Shown: positions 10,135-18,213 of the stretch, piece after piece | Layout: the number at the start of each line of letters is the position of its first letter | How positions within the stretch are numbered: the first letter of the stretch is position 1 | Assembly (NCBI GenBank): GCA_021300575.1 | Contig: JAJTDM010000006.1 | Location: 1-64,000 of the forward strand | DNA length: 64,000 bases | Reading direction: 5' to 3' | From: Rubrivivax sp. | GTDB lineage: Bacteria; Pseudomonadota; Gammaproteobacteria; Burkholderiales; Burkholderiaceae_C | Notes under the pieces: generated by a model | Seen by the model: the letters and a program-made list of their open reading frames with translations, nothing else | The model's database searches: none | Told to the model about the DNA's origin: nothing | Program-made: the position numbers and the translations under genes

Positions 10135-11931
10135 ATGAAGCGCCGCCGTCTGCTGCAAGGCGCCGCGGCCTCGACGCTGGCCGCCGAGGCGGGCCTGGCG
10201 GTGGCCGCCGCTCCCCGCAAGACCCTGCGCATCGCCTTTCCGGCACCGGAGTCGAGCTTCGACCCCACCCAGACCAACAGCGACGCCTACTCCACGGCCA
10301 TCATTGCGCAGATCCTGGAAGCGCCGCTGGCCTACGACTACCTGGCGCGCCCGGTGCGCCTGGTGCCGCAGACGGCTGCGGCCCTGCCGGACATCTCCGC
10401 CGACGGCCGCACGATCACCGTCCGCCTGCGCCCGGGCATCTTCTTTGCCGACGACCCGGCCTTCAAGGGACGGCGGCGCGAACTGGTGGCGCAGGACTAC
10501 GTCTACGCCATCAAGCGCTTCTATGACCCGCAGTACAACTCCAGCGACCTGTACCTCTTCGAGACGGCCAAGCTGCCGGGACTTTCCGCCGTGCGCGAGC
10601 GCGCGCTCAAGACGCGCCAGCCCTTTGACTACGACGCCGAGGTGGAGGGACTGAAGGCGCTGGACCGCTACACCTTCCGCCTGGTGCTGGGCGAGCCCAA
10701 CCCGCGCTTCGTCTACCTGCTGGCCGACCCCGCGATTGCCGGCGCGGTGGCGCGCGAGGTGGTGGAGTTCTACGGCCCGGAGATCGGCGCGCACCCCGTG
10801 GGTACGGGAGCCTTCCGCTTGAAGAGCTGGCGCCGGGCCTCGCGCATCGTGCTGGAGCGCAACCCCGGCTACCGCGGCACGGTGTACGACGGCACGCCTG
10901 CGGCCCACGGCGCCGACGCCGCGCTGGCCCAGCCCATCGCCCGCAGCCTGGCCGGCCGCACCCTGCCCCTGGTGGACGAGGTGCAGGTGGACATCGTGGA
11001 AGAGTCGCAGCCGCGCTGGTTGTCGTTTCTCAACGGCAGTTACCACTGGCTGGCCGTGCCGGGAGACTTCGTCCGCCTGGCGGCGCCGGGGGGCGAGCTG
11101 GCCCCGTTCCTGAAGAAGAAGGGCGTCACGCTGCAGCGCAGCCTGCAGCCCATGATGAGCATGAGCTTCTTCTTCATGGAGCATCCCCTGGTGGGCGGCT
11201 ACACGCCGGAGAAGGTGGCGCTGCGCCGCGCCATCGGCCTGGCCTTCGACGGTGCGCGCTACATCGAGCAGGTGCTGGGGGGCCAGGCGATGCTGGCGCA
11301 GTCCACCATCCCGCCCTTCACCTCCGGGTTTGACGCGGCCTACCGCAGCGAGATGAGCAGCTTCGACCCGGCGCGCGCGCAGGCCCTGCTGGACCTGCAC
11401 GGCTACGTGGACCGCGACGGCGACGGCTGGCGCGAGCAGCCCGGCGGCCGCCCGCTGGAGCTGGTGATGGCCTCCATGGGCTCGCAGCGCGACCGGCTGT
11501 CCAACGAGCTGTGGAAGCGCTCCATGGACCGCATCGGCCTGAGGATGCGCTTCGACATCTCCACCTGGCCCGAGCTGCTGAAGAAGAGCCGGGCCGGCAC
11601 GCTGATGATGTGGGGCTACTCCTGGGGCGCGGGCTCACCGGACGGCGGCTTCTTCCTGGGCATCGCCTACGGCCCGAACGCCAGCGAGTCCAACGATCCG
11701 CGCTTCAGGCTCGAGGCCTTCGACCGGCTGTACGAACGCCAGCAGCGCCTGCCCGACGGCCCCGAGCGCGAGGCCCTGATGCGCCAGGCCAAGGACCTGC
11801 TCACCGCCTACCTGCCCTACAAGGTGCACGGTCACGGCATCGCCAACGACCTGGTGCAGCCCTGGACGCGCCACTACTGGCGCCACCCCTTCATGCGCGA
11901 CACCTGGCGGTTTGTGGATGTGGGGGGGTGA
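10135..11931 (+). CDS. Extracellular solute-binding protein, peptide family, copy 3
   Basis: Third paralogue, 598 residues from ATG 10135. The N-terminus MKRRRLLQGAAASTLAAEAG looks like a twin-arginine (Tat) signal, unlike the Sec signal of copy 2, which would mean a folded export route. Shared blocks are FDPTQTNSDAYS, VRLRPGIFFADDPAF, DYVYAIKRFYDPQYN, HPVGTGAFR, QPRWLSFLN and DRDGDGWRE. The track start at 10084 lies inside copy 2 and adds no signal sequence. It ends four bases before the convergent PIN-toxin gene. Confidence 0.87.
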   Translation: MKRRRLLQGAAASTLAAEAGLAVAAAPRKTLRIAFPAPESSFDPTQTNSDAYSTAIIAQILEAPLAYDYLARPVRLVPQTAAALPDISADGRTITVRLRPGIFFADDPAFKGRRRELVAQDYVYAIKRFYDPQYNSSDLYLFETAKLPGLSAVRERALKTRQPFDYDAEVEGLKALDRYTFRLVLGEPNPRFVYLLADPAIAGAVAREVVEFYGPEIGAHPVGTGAFRLKSWRRASRIVLERNPGYRGTVYDGTPAAHGADAALAQPIARSLAGRTLPLVDEVQVDIVEESQPRWLSFLNGSYHWLAVPGDFVRLAAPGGELAPFLKKKGVTLQRSLQPMMSMSFFFMEHPLVGGYTPEKVALRRAIGLAFDGARYIEQVLGGQAMLAQSTIPPFTSGFDAAYRSEMSSFDPARAQALLDLHGYVDRDGDGWREQPGGRPLELVMASMGSQRDRLSNELWKRSMDRIGLRMRFDISTWPELLKKSRAGTLMMWGYSWGAGSPDGGFFLGIAYGPNASESNDPRFRLEAFDRLYERQQRLPDGPEREALMRQAKDLLTAYLPYKVHGHGIANDLVQPWTRHYWRHPFMRDTWRFVDVGG

Positions 11932-11935
11932 GAAC

Positions 11936-12373
11936 TCAACCAGCGTTCATCTCAGCCAAGGCGTCTGCCGGCGTGAGAATTTGCAGACCCTGGAGCGGCT
12001 GCACCGACAGCAGGTCCAGGTCGCCCGTCACCAGCCAGGGAACGCGGGCGGCCAAAGCAGTGTGGATGAACTTGTCGTCGCCCGCATCTCCGCACCATGC
12101 CTGAGCCGCCACTTCACGGGGCACCTCCACCCAATGCGCCAGGGCCTGCACATCGTGGAGGAGGGCGCGCCGATCTTCCAGGTTCAGATAGCGGTCGAAC
12201 TTGGGCTTCCACAACCGGCTCTCCAGCTCCGTGAAGGTCGCTTCACTGAAGCAAGGGCGCCGAAGTTCCAACAAGCGGCGCACGGCCTGGGCAGCCGTGC
12301 CGGACCGCACCAGAAATGCGCTGATCCAGACGTTGGTGTCGATGACGACCCGCGCAAGCCCTTCAGGTCTCAT
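11936..12373 (-). CDS. PIN-domain toxin, putative type II toxin-antitoxin RNase
   Basis: Metal-dependent ribonuclease of the PIN fold, 145 residues. The acidic site is visible as D12 (VVIDTNVW), E in TFTELESRLW, D in DAGDDKFIHTA and D in VTGDLDLL. The TFTELESRLWKPKFDRYL stretch places it in the group annotated as toxin component of PIN-family toxin-antitoxin systems (COG1569-like) rather than classical VapC. Its start overlaps the end of the Phd-type antitoxin gene by 11 bases, giving antitoxin-toxin order. Confidence 0.82.
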   Translation of the reverse strand: MRPEGLARVVIDTNVWISAFLVRSGTAAQAVRRLLELRRPCFSEATFTELESRLWKPKFDRYLNLEDRRALLHDVQALAHWVEVPREVAAQAWCGDAGDDKFIHTALAARVPWLVTGDLDLLSVQPLQGLQILTPADALAEMNAG

Positions 12374-12614
12374 CGGCCAGCAACTCGGCCAAGGTCTCTT
12401 CGGTCAGGCCGGCAGCGGCCGCCTGGTCGGCCACGCGGTCCATGGTGTGGCGCAATCGGTCCGCGTAGAACGCCCGCATGGCCTCGTAGTCCTGCGCACT
12501 GACCATCACGCCTACCAGCCGATCACGCCGCATCACGCGCACGGGGGCGCGCTGGGCGTCGTCGAGAAACTCACCGAAGTGGGTCTTGGCTTCATTGGCG
12601 GAGTAGGTTCGCAT
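12363..12614 (-). CDS. Phd/YefM-family antitoxin
   Basis: Antitoxin paired with the PIN toxin downstream. The 83-residue protein opens MRTYSANEAKTHFGEFLDDAQRAPVRV, the standard Phd/YefM DNA-binding N-domain, and continues RRDRLVGVMVSAQDYEAM; the helical, acidic C-terminus (LTEETLAELLADET) would wrap the toxin. Upstream (12615-12700) lies a CATAAT-like -10 and a palindrome at 12660-12677, suggesting autorepression. Confidence 0.85.
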   Translation of the reverse strand: MRTYSANEAKTHFGEFLDDAQRAPVRVMRRDRLVGVMVSAQDYEAMRAFYADRLRHTMDRVADQAAAAGLTEETLAELLADET

Positions 12615-12659
12615 GGTCCTGTTCGTGGGGTGGAAAGTGTTGAGGTCAAGAAATTATGG

Positions 12660-12677
12660 ACGAATCGTGCGATTCGT
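12660..12677. promoter_or_regulatory. Palindrome upstream of the first Phd/PIN operon
   Basis: ACGAATC-GTGC-GATTCGT is a perfect inverted repeat with seven-base arms, 46 bases before the antitoxin start. On the minus strand it is followed within a few bases by CATAAT, a plausible -10, so it would overlap the -35/spacer region. Phd/YefM proteins commonly bind such repeats; binding here is inferred. Confidence 0.5.
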
Positions 12678-12773
12678 ACGAGTGGGCCTATTGAAGCCTA
12701 TGTGGTCTGCCAGACCGGGTCCATCAAGGCGATCGAACAGGGTGATCCTCTGCGACTGTCGCACGCAGAGAGA

Positions 12774-13172
12774 TCACCACAGTACCCTCAGACCGTGCTC
12801 TTGGTACGGTGCGAATTGCCCATCCTTGGACACCAGCGCGTGTCCCTGGCGGATGGCCTGCCAGATGATCATGCGGTCGAAAGGGTCCTTGTGTGTCGTC
12901 CTGGGAAGGGCGTGGAACGACGCCATGTCGGTGGCGTCGGTTTGCAGAATCGCAAACTGCATCTCCTGCGCCACCGTGGGCAATTCGTCAGGCGTGCACC
13001 CTTCCAGGGTGATCTTGCCCAGCGAAAACTTCAACGAGACCTCCCAGAACGACAGGCTGCTGACGGCGACCTCGTTCTCCTGGTCGATCAGGGCCGATCG
13101 GGCCCGCGCACTCAGCTTGCGTGGAGAAAAAGCTGCCCAGAGAAAGGTGTGCGTGTCCAGCAGCAGCTTCAT
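12774..13172 (-). CDS. VapC-family PIN-domain toxin
   Basis: PIN ribonuclease of 132 residues in the group that pairs with Phd/YefM antitoxins. Diagnostic text: MKLLLDTHTFLWAAF (D6), FWEVSLKFSLGK (E), HKDPFDRMIIWQAI (D) and LVSKDGQF (D), ending YQEHGLRVLW. Full family length. Starts four bases inside the antitoxin gene (ATGA overlap), so the pair is translationally coupled. Confidence 0.88.
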   Translation of the reverse strand: MKLLLDTHTFLWAAFSPRKLSARARSALIDQENEVAVSSLSFWEVSLKFSLGKITLEGCTPDELPTVAQEMQFAILQTDATDMASFHALPRTTHKDPFDRMIIWQAIRQGHALVSKDGQFAPYQEHGLRVLW

Positions 13173-13411
13173 GCGCTCAGAAACTCTTCGTCGCTCAGGG
13201 CGAAGTCCTTGTGAAGCTTGAACCGGGCGCGACCCTGCAGCAAGCCCAGCACGCGTGGTCGAGGCGCTTGCAGCAGCCGATACGGCACGATGGCCGCCAC
13301 CTTCTCTTTGCGGCGCCCAAAGCTGATGGCCACGGGCTCACCGTCGGCGGCCATCTGGGTCAGCACCTCGGAGAACTGGGCCTTCAGTTCGGCAACGGAC
13401 AGCGTCTTCAT
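13169..13411 (-). CDS. Phd/YefM-family antitoxin
   Basis: Antitoxin of 80 residues for the VapC-like toxin that follows. N-terminal MKTLSVAELKAQFSEVLTQM matches the Phd/YefM fold, with GEPVAISFGRRKEKVAAIVPY in the middle and a toxin-binding tail ending DFALSDEEFLSA. Upstream, on the minus strand, TTGTCC and TGATAAG elements plus the short palindrome GTCCA-AAG-TGGAC (13436-13448) form a candidate autoregulated promoter. Confidence 0.85.
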   Translation of the reverse strand: MKTLSVAELKAQFSEVLTQMAADGEPVAISFGRRKEKVAAIVPYRLLQAPRPRVLGLLQGRARFKLHKDFALSDEEFLSA

Positions 13412-13514
13412 GGGTCAAAGCTTATCACTGTAAGAGTCCAAAGTGGACAACTTGTCATGATGCTGCTCATCGGCATGACGAGTGATGGCGCCGCAATTCC
13501 TTGGGGGTCGCTCC

Positions 13515-13545
13515 AGCCGCCGTTCAAGCCGCCGTTCAAGCCGCC
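13515..13545 (-). repeat. 12-bp tandem repeat spanning the stop codon of the SDR gene
   Basis: On the minus strand the gene ends GCGGCTTGA and is followed at once by ACGGCGGCTTGA and ACGGCGGCTGG. The last four codons including TGA are thus repeated downstream in the same frame, producing a second in-frame stop 12 bases on. It looks like slippage duplication of the gene end. Confidence 0.6.
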
Positions 13546-14372
13546 GAGATGCCGCCCGTGACGCTGACGGTCTGGCCCGTGATCCGGGCCGAGGCCGGGC
13601 CGGCCAGGAAGGCGATCAGTTCGGCGACATCGTCTGCGGTGGCCACCCCGAGGCTGGCGAGCGCCTCGGCCTTGGCGAACAGGCGCTGCGAGAAGGCGTC
13701 CTGCTGCAGGCGGTCGTACAGCGGGGTACCCTGCACGATGCTCGGTGTGACGCAGTTCACGCGGACGCCGTCGCGCTTGGCCTCGATGGCCATGCCGCGA
13801 CAGAACATCGCGATGGCCGCCATGGCCGCGCCGATGACGCTCTCGCCGGGCGTGGCAATCTTGCCGGCGTCGGAGGCGACGCACACGATCGCCCCGGCGC
13901 CTTGGGCGCGCATCACCTCGTAGGCGGCCCGTGCGGGCAAGATGACGCAGGCGGCCACCTGCGCCAGCATCGGCATCACCTCGTGCGTGGCCACCTTGGC
14001 AAGCAGGCGGGGCATCACGTCGCCCCCGGCGCAACTCACCAGCGCGTCCAGGCCGCCGAAGTGGCCGGTGGCCTCCTGGACGACGGCGATGGCCTGCGGC
14101 GCGTCGGCGCCGTCGCCCCGCAGGAATCGCACGTCAAGCCCCGGATGTGCGGCGCGCAGCTCCGCCTGAGCCTTCGTGCCCCGCTCGGCGCTGCGGCCCA
14201 CCAGGGCGATCGCGCGGGTGCCTGCGGTGGCCAGGCGGTGGGCGCAGGCCAGACCGATGCCCGCAGTCCCACCCACGATCACCACCCGCTGCGGGCCTTG
14301 CGGTGGCAGCGGCATGGGCGTGCAGCCGGCCGGATGCGTTGGGTTCGGGCCTGGCCCGGGCCGGTCGTGCAT
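13536..14372 (-). CDS. SDR-fold protein lacking the catalytic Tyr and Lys
   Basis: Short-chain dehydrogenase/reductase fold, 278 residues (about 258 if it starts at the internal Met 20). The Rossmann motif is good: VVIVGGTAGIGLA (residues 30-42). The Ser of the active site is present (S167 in VASDAG), but the residue 13 positions on, where Tyr is expected, is I180, and the Lys four later is M184 (GESVIGAAM). The helix Asn also seems replaced (AQVAACV). The C-terminus ITGQTVSVTGG is typical of the family. It probably cannot act as an ordinary dehydrogenase. It is the last gene of the minus-strand carboxylase/LIV operon, overlapping the binding-protein stop by one base. Confidence 0.8.
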   Translation of the reverse strand: MHDRPGPGPNPTHPAGCTPMPLPPQGPQRVVIVGGTAGIGLACAHRLATAGTRAIALVGRSAERGTKAQAELRAAHPGLDVRFLRGDGADAPQAIAVVQEATGHFGGLDALVSCAGGDVMPRLLAKVATHEVMPMLAQVAACVILPARAAYEVMRAQGAGAIVCVASDAGKIATPGESVIGAAMAAIAMFCRGMAIEAKRDGVRVNCVTPSIVQGTPLYDRLQQDAFSQRLFAKAEALASLGVATADDVAELIAFLAGPASARITGQTVSVTGGISAA

Positions 14373-15544
14373 CAGAACGGCAGCCGGGGGGCCGCGACTA
14401 CCCAGCGGCCACCCTTGACCTGAGACAGCACGGAATACTCCGCGCCGAAGTGCTTGGCGCCAGCGGTCTTCACGTCCGGTCCGCCAAAGGGGTCGCGGTA
14501 GACGCCGAGCGCCGGGAAGGCCGCCATCAGCGACTGGGGCGTCAGCTCACGCCCGGCCTGCTGCAAGCCCCGAACCGTCACGTCGGCCATGGTGTAGCCG
14601 ATGACCGCCTGCGGCGAAGGCTCGATGTTGAATCGCGCCTTGTAGCGCTCCGCCCAGTCGGCGACCGCGGGCTGGGTGGCCCTGAGGCCCCTGAAGTCGA
14701 CCAAGTAGAAGGGTGCGGCTGTGTAGAAGCCTTCCATGGCGGGGTTTTCGGCCACTGGCGGGACGAGTGCCCCCAGGGCAGAAATCACCGGCACATCCCA
14801 GCCAGCCGCACGCACGGCGGTGTAGATCTGGGTGGCGTCCCGCGCCACGGCGCCAATGAACAGCGCCTGACAGCCGGAATTGCGCAGTTGCAGCACGGCA
14901 GCCGTGAACTCGGTCTCCGTCGGCCGGTGCTTGCCCGAAGCGGTGACCGTCAAGCCGAGCTTCTCGGCGGCGCTGGTGATGCCGTTCTCCACCTCGGCGC
15001 CGTAGTCATTGGCCATCACCTGGTAGCAGATGCGCTTGACCCCGCGTTGCTCGGTGATGTAGCGCACCGCCCCGCGCATCGTGTCGCGGTCGTTGAGCAG
15101 GAAGGGCACCTTCAATGGGTGTGGCGGCTCGGACATCTGGAGTCCGGCCGACAGGGGGAACAGGTACGGGAAGCCGGCGTCCATCACGCTCTTCATGATG
15201 GCGTTGTTGGGTGGCGTTCCCAAGGTGGCGATGAATGCGAAGACCTGGTCGGAGGTCATCAGCTTGTTCGATGCCCGGATGGCGTTGGGGATTTGGTACT
15301 GCATGTCCTCGACGATGAATTCGATGCGCCGGCCGTGAATGCCGCCCGCAGCGTTCGCCTCGTCAAAACGCATTCGGATGCCGTTGGTGGCGGACACGCC
15401 CCAACTTGCCAGCGGACCAGACAAGTCGGTGACGGTGCCGATCTTGATCGAGTTGGCGCTGACGCCGCGCGTCTGCGCCACGGTGGTGGCGGGGGATGAA
15501 GCGAGCGCGAAGGCCGCGCTCAGAAGTAGGGCCAGTTGTCTCAT
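14372..15544 (-). CDS. LIV-type (branched-chain amino acid family) periplasmic binding protein
   Basis: Substrate receptor for the HAAT/LIV-type importer encoded upstream in the same operon. The 390-residue precursor has a Sec signal (MRQLALLLSAAFALASSPATTVAQ) and the Peripla_BP_6 blocks IKIGTVTDLSGPLASWG, GIRMRFDEANAAGGIHGRRIE and TLGTPPNNAIM. Ligand is unknown; sitting between an acyl-CoA ligase and CoA-dependent enzymes, a carboxylic acid is at least as likely as an amino acid. Start ATG 15544 overlaps the ligase stop by four bases. Confidence 0.88.
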   Translation of the reverse strand: MRQLALLLSAAFALASSPATTVAQTRGVSANSIKIGTVTDLSGPLASWGVSATNGIRMRFDEANAAGGIHGRRIEFIVEDMQYQIPNAIRASNKLMTSDQVFAFIATLGTPPNNAIMKSVMDAGFPYLFPLSAGLQMSEPPHPLKVPFLLNDRDTMRGAVRYITEQRGVKRICYQVMANDYGAEVENGITSAAEKLGLTVTASGKHRPTETEFTAAVLQLRNSGCQALFIGAVARDATQIYTAVRAAGWDVPVISALGALVPPVAENPAMEGFYTAAPFYLVDFRGLRATQPAVADWAERYKARFNIEPSPQAVIGYTMADVTVRGLQQAGRELTPQSLMAAFPALGVYRDPFGGPDVKTAGAKHFGAEYSVLSQVKGGRWVVAAPRLPF

Positions 15545-17430
15545 CGTGCTTTCTCCTGTGGGTCGGCAGGGCGTGCCGAGGTGCCGGCGGCATACATCTC
15601 GTCGATCAGCGCCCTGTATTTCTGACTGACGATGTTGCGCTTGAGCTTCATCGTGGGCGTCAGCTCTTCGTCGTCGGCGGTCAGGAGCACGTCGATCAAG
15701 CGAAAGCGCTTGACCTGCTCCACCGACGAAAACCGGGTGTTCACGCGTGCCAGCTCGCTGTCGATCAGCGCGACGATCTCGGGGCGGGCGCACAGCGAGC
15801 GGTAGTCCGTGAACGGGATGCCCTGTGCCTGCGCATGGTGCTCGACGTTCTCTTTGTCCAGCATGATCAGCGCCGTGAGGAAGGAGCGTCGGTCGCCAAT
15901 GACCACGCTGTCGGAGATGTAGGCGGAGTATTTGAGCTCGTTCTCGATCAGGCTGGGCGTGATGTTCTTGCCACCGGCCGTGATGATGATGTCCTTGATC
16001 CGGTCCGTGATGCGCAGGCTGCCGTCGGCGTCCAGGCGCCCGACGTCGCCAGTGTGGATCCAGCCGTCCACCACCGTCTGGGCCGTGGTCTCGGGCTGGT
16101 TCAGGTAGCCTGCGAACTGGCCGTCGGAGCGCACCAGGATCTCGCCGTTCTCGGCGATGCGCACATCCACCCCCGGCAGCGGCCGCCCCACGGTGCCCGG
16201 CTTGAACTCGCCGCGCTGCGTGATCGTGGCGATGCCGGTCTCGGTTTGCCCGTAGAGTTCGGCGATCGGCAGCCCGAGGGCCAGGTACCAACGCAACAGG
16301 CTGTCGGAGATGGGCGCGGCGCCAGAGACCATGAAGCGGGCCCGGTCCAGGCCCAGCAGCTCCTTGATGTTGCGGAACACGAAACGGTCGGCCAGGCGGA
16401 ACAGCAGGGCGTCGAGCGCCGCGGGCGCGCGACCTTCCACCAGAGCCTGCGCTCGCCGGGTGCCGACGGCCAGCGCTGCGGCGTACAGGCGCCTGCCCAG
16501 CCAGCCCGCCTCGGACATCAGCGTCACCACCCGGGAATAGGACTTCTCCCAGATGCGCGGCACGCCGAAGATCACGGTGGGCGACAACTCGCGCAGGTTC
16601 ATCGGCACGGCAGCCGGGCTCTCGGCCAGGTTGATGGTGGCGCCGGTGGCCAGCGGCAGGGTGAGCGAGAACAGGCGCTCGGCCAGGTGGCACAGGGGCA
16701 GGTAGGTGAGCAGTTCGTCGTCGGGGCCGAGGCGGAAATGCTCTGGAGCGGCTGTCATCTGGAACATCAGTGCTCTGTGCGGGATCAGCGCGCCCTTCGG
16801 GCGGCCGGTGGTGCCAGAGGTGTAGACGATGACCGCGGGATCGTCAGGCAGGCCCGCCGCGACCAGTGACTCGATGGCTCCGCCCTCATGGGCCCAGATC
16901 GCCTCCCCGCTGTCGTACAGCGCCTCGATGGGGTGGACCAACGGATCAGTGAAGCCGCGCAGTCCCTTGCGGTCGAAATAGTAGACGGCCAGGATCCCAG
17001 GCAGTTCGTCGCGCACCTCGAGGTACTTGTCGAGCTGCTCCTCGTTCTCGACGAAAAGCACCCGCGCCCGACAGTCCTCCAGGCAGAAGCGCACCTGGGG
17101 CGGTTGCGAGGTGGGGTAGATGCCGCAGACCACGCCGCCCGCCAGCATGGCGCCCATGTCGGCCCAGATCCACTCCTTGCAGTCCTCGCCCAGGATGGCG
17201 ACGGCATCGCCGCGCTGAAGCCCGAGCGCGCGCAGGCCGTAGGCGATCTGCATGGCGCGGGCATGGAAGTGGCGCCAGGAGTAGCTTTGCCACACGCCCA
17301 TATCCTTCTCGCGCAGGGCGATGCGCTCGCCGCGCTCGAGTGCCTTCTTGAGGAAGAGCTTGGGTGTGGTGTCGCAGCCGTCGATCCGATGGATCATCAA
17401 CTCGCGGTGGTCAGGGCGCAGGGTCGGCAT
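15541..17430 (-). CDS. AMP-forming acyl-CoA synthetase (long-chain FadD15-like type)
   Basis: Activates a carboxylic acid to its CoA thioester with ATP. The 629-residue protein shows the adenylation P-loop YTSGTTGRPKGALIPH, the YGQTETG motif (A5), WIHTGDVGRLDADG (A7), the hinge RIKDIIITAGGKNITP (A8), and a C-terminal Lys context LTPTMKLKRN. The GGKNITPSLIEN form and extended C-terminus place it with long-chain/FACS enzymes. It is embedded in a LIV-type transporter operon, an arrangement in which the transporter brings in the acid that the ligase activates. Real substrate undetermined: branched or cyclic acids fit the neighbours. Confidence 0.88.
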   Translation of the reverse strand: MPTLRPDHRELMIHRIDGCDTTPKLFLKKALERGERIALREKDMGVWQSYSWRHFHARAMQIAYGLRALGLQRGDAVAILGEDCKEWIWADMGAMLAGGVVCGIYPTSQPPQVRFCLEDCRARVLFVENEEQLDKYLEVRDELPGILAVYYFDRKGLRGFTDPLVHPIEALYDSGEAIWAHEGGAIESLVAAGLPDDPAVIVYTSGTTGRPKGALIPHRALMFQMTAAPEHFRLGPDDELLTYLPLCHLAERLFSLTLPLATGATINLAESPAAVPMNLRELSPTVIFGVPRIWEKSYSRVVTLMSEAGWLGRRLYAAALAVGTRRAQALVEGRAPAALDALLFRLADRFVFRNIKELLGLDRARFMVSGAAPISDSLLRWYLALGLPIAELYGQTETGIATITQRGEFKPGTVGRPLPGVDVRIAENGEILVRSDGQFAGYLNQPETTAQTVVDGWIHTGDVGRLDADGSLRITDRIKDIIITAGGKNITPSLIENELKYSAYISDSVVIGDRRSFLTALIMLDKENVEHHAQAQGIPFTDYRSLCARPEIVALIDSELARVNTRFSSVEQVKRFRLIDVLLTADDEELTPTMKLKRNIVSQKYRALIDEMYAAGTSARPADPQEKAR

Positions 17431-17439
17431 GGGCAGTCC

Positions 17440-18213
17440 TCAGCGCCAGGTCTTGCGCTTCTTCCAGCGCCTGGTGCCCCTGACGCCGGCGGCCTTGTGG
17501 CCCAGATAGAACTCGCGGATGTCATCGCTGCGCGCGAGGTCGGCTGACGGACCGTCCATCACCACCCCGCCAACCTCCATCACGTAGGCCCGGTTCGAGG
17601 TTTCCAGTGCGACAACGGCGTTCTGCTCGACCAGCAGCACGGTGATGCCGCGCTCCTGATTCAGGCGGCGGATGATCTCGAAGATCAAGGTCACCAGCAC
17701 CGGCGACAGGCCCAGGCTGGGCTCGTCAAGCAGCATCAGGCGGGGGCGCGACATGCAGCCGCGCCCAATGGCCAGCATCTGCTGCTGACCGCCCGACAGG
17801 TACCCGGCCAGCTTGCCCATGCTGTCCTTCAACGCAGGAAAGTAGCCGCAGACAGCCTCCAGGTCGTCGGCGATGCCCTGCGCATCGCGGCGTCGGTAGG
17901 CGCCCAGCAACAGGTTCTCGCGCACGGTCAGGAAGGGAAACACCTCGCGCCCTTCAGGCACATGCGCCACGCCCTGCGCGGCCACCCAGTCGGGGTCGCG
18001 GTTCTGAACCGCCCGGCCCTCCAGCAGGATCTCGCCCTTGCGGCAGTTCAGGGCCCCGGAGATAGTCTTGAGCAGGGTGGTCTTGCCGGCACCGTTGGCG
18101 CCCAGCACGGCGACGATCTCGCCCGGGCTGACCTTCAGGCTCACCCCGCGAATGGCCATGATCGGGCCGTAGTAGGTCTCGAGGTTGTTCACCTCCAGCA
18201 GCGGCGCACTCAT
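17440..18213 (-). CDS. livF: LIV-type ABC importer ATPase, LivF family
   Basis: One of two ATPases of the HAAT-family importer, 257 residues. Walker A GANGAGKTT, signature LSGGQQQMLAIG, Walker B LMLLDEPSLGLSP and the switch His in VLLVEQN are all present. GRAVQNRDPDWVAAQGVAHVPEGREVFPFLTV is the LivF hallmark. A basic tail (TRRWKKRKTWR) extends past the usual end. ATG overlaps the livG stop by four bases. Confidence 0.9.
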   Translation of the reverse strand: MSAPLLEVNNLETYYGPIMAIRGVSLKVSPGEIVAVLGANGAGKTTLLKTISGALNCRKGEILLEGRAVQNRDPDWVAAQGVAHVPEGREVFPFLTVRENLLLGAYRRRDAQGIADDLEAVCGYFPALKDSMGKLAGYLSGGQQQMLAIGRGCMSRPRLMLLDEPSLGLSPVLVTLIFEIIRRLNQERGITVLLVEQNAVVALETSNRAYVMEVGGVVMDGPSADLARSDDIREFYLGHKAAGVRGTRRWKKRKTWR

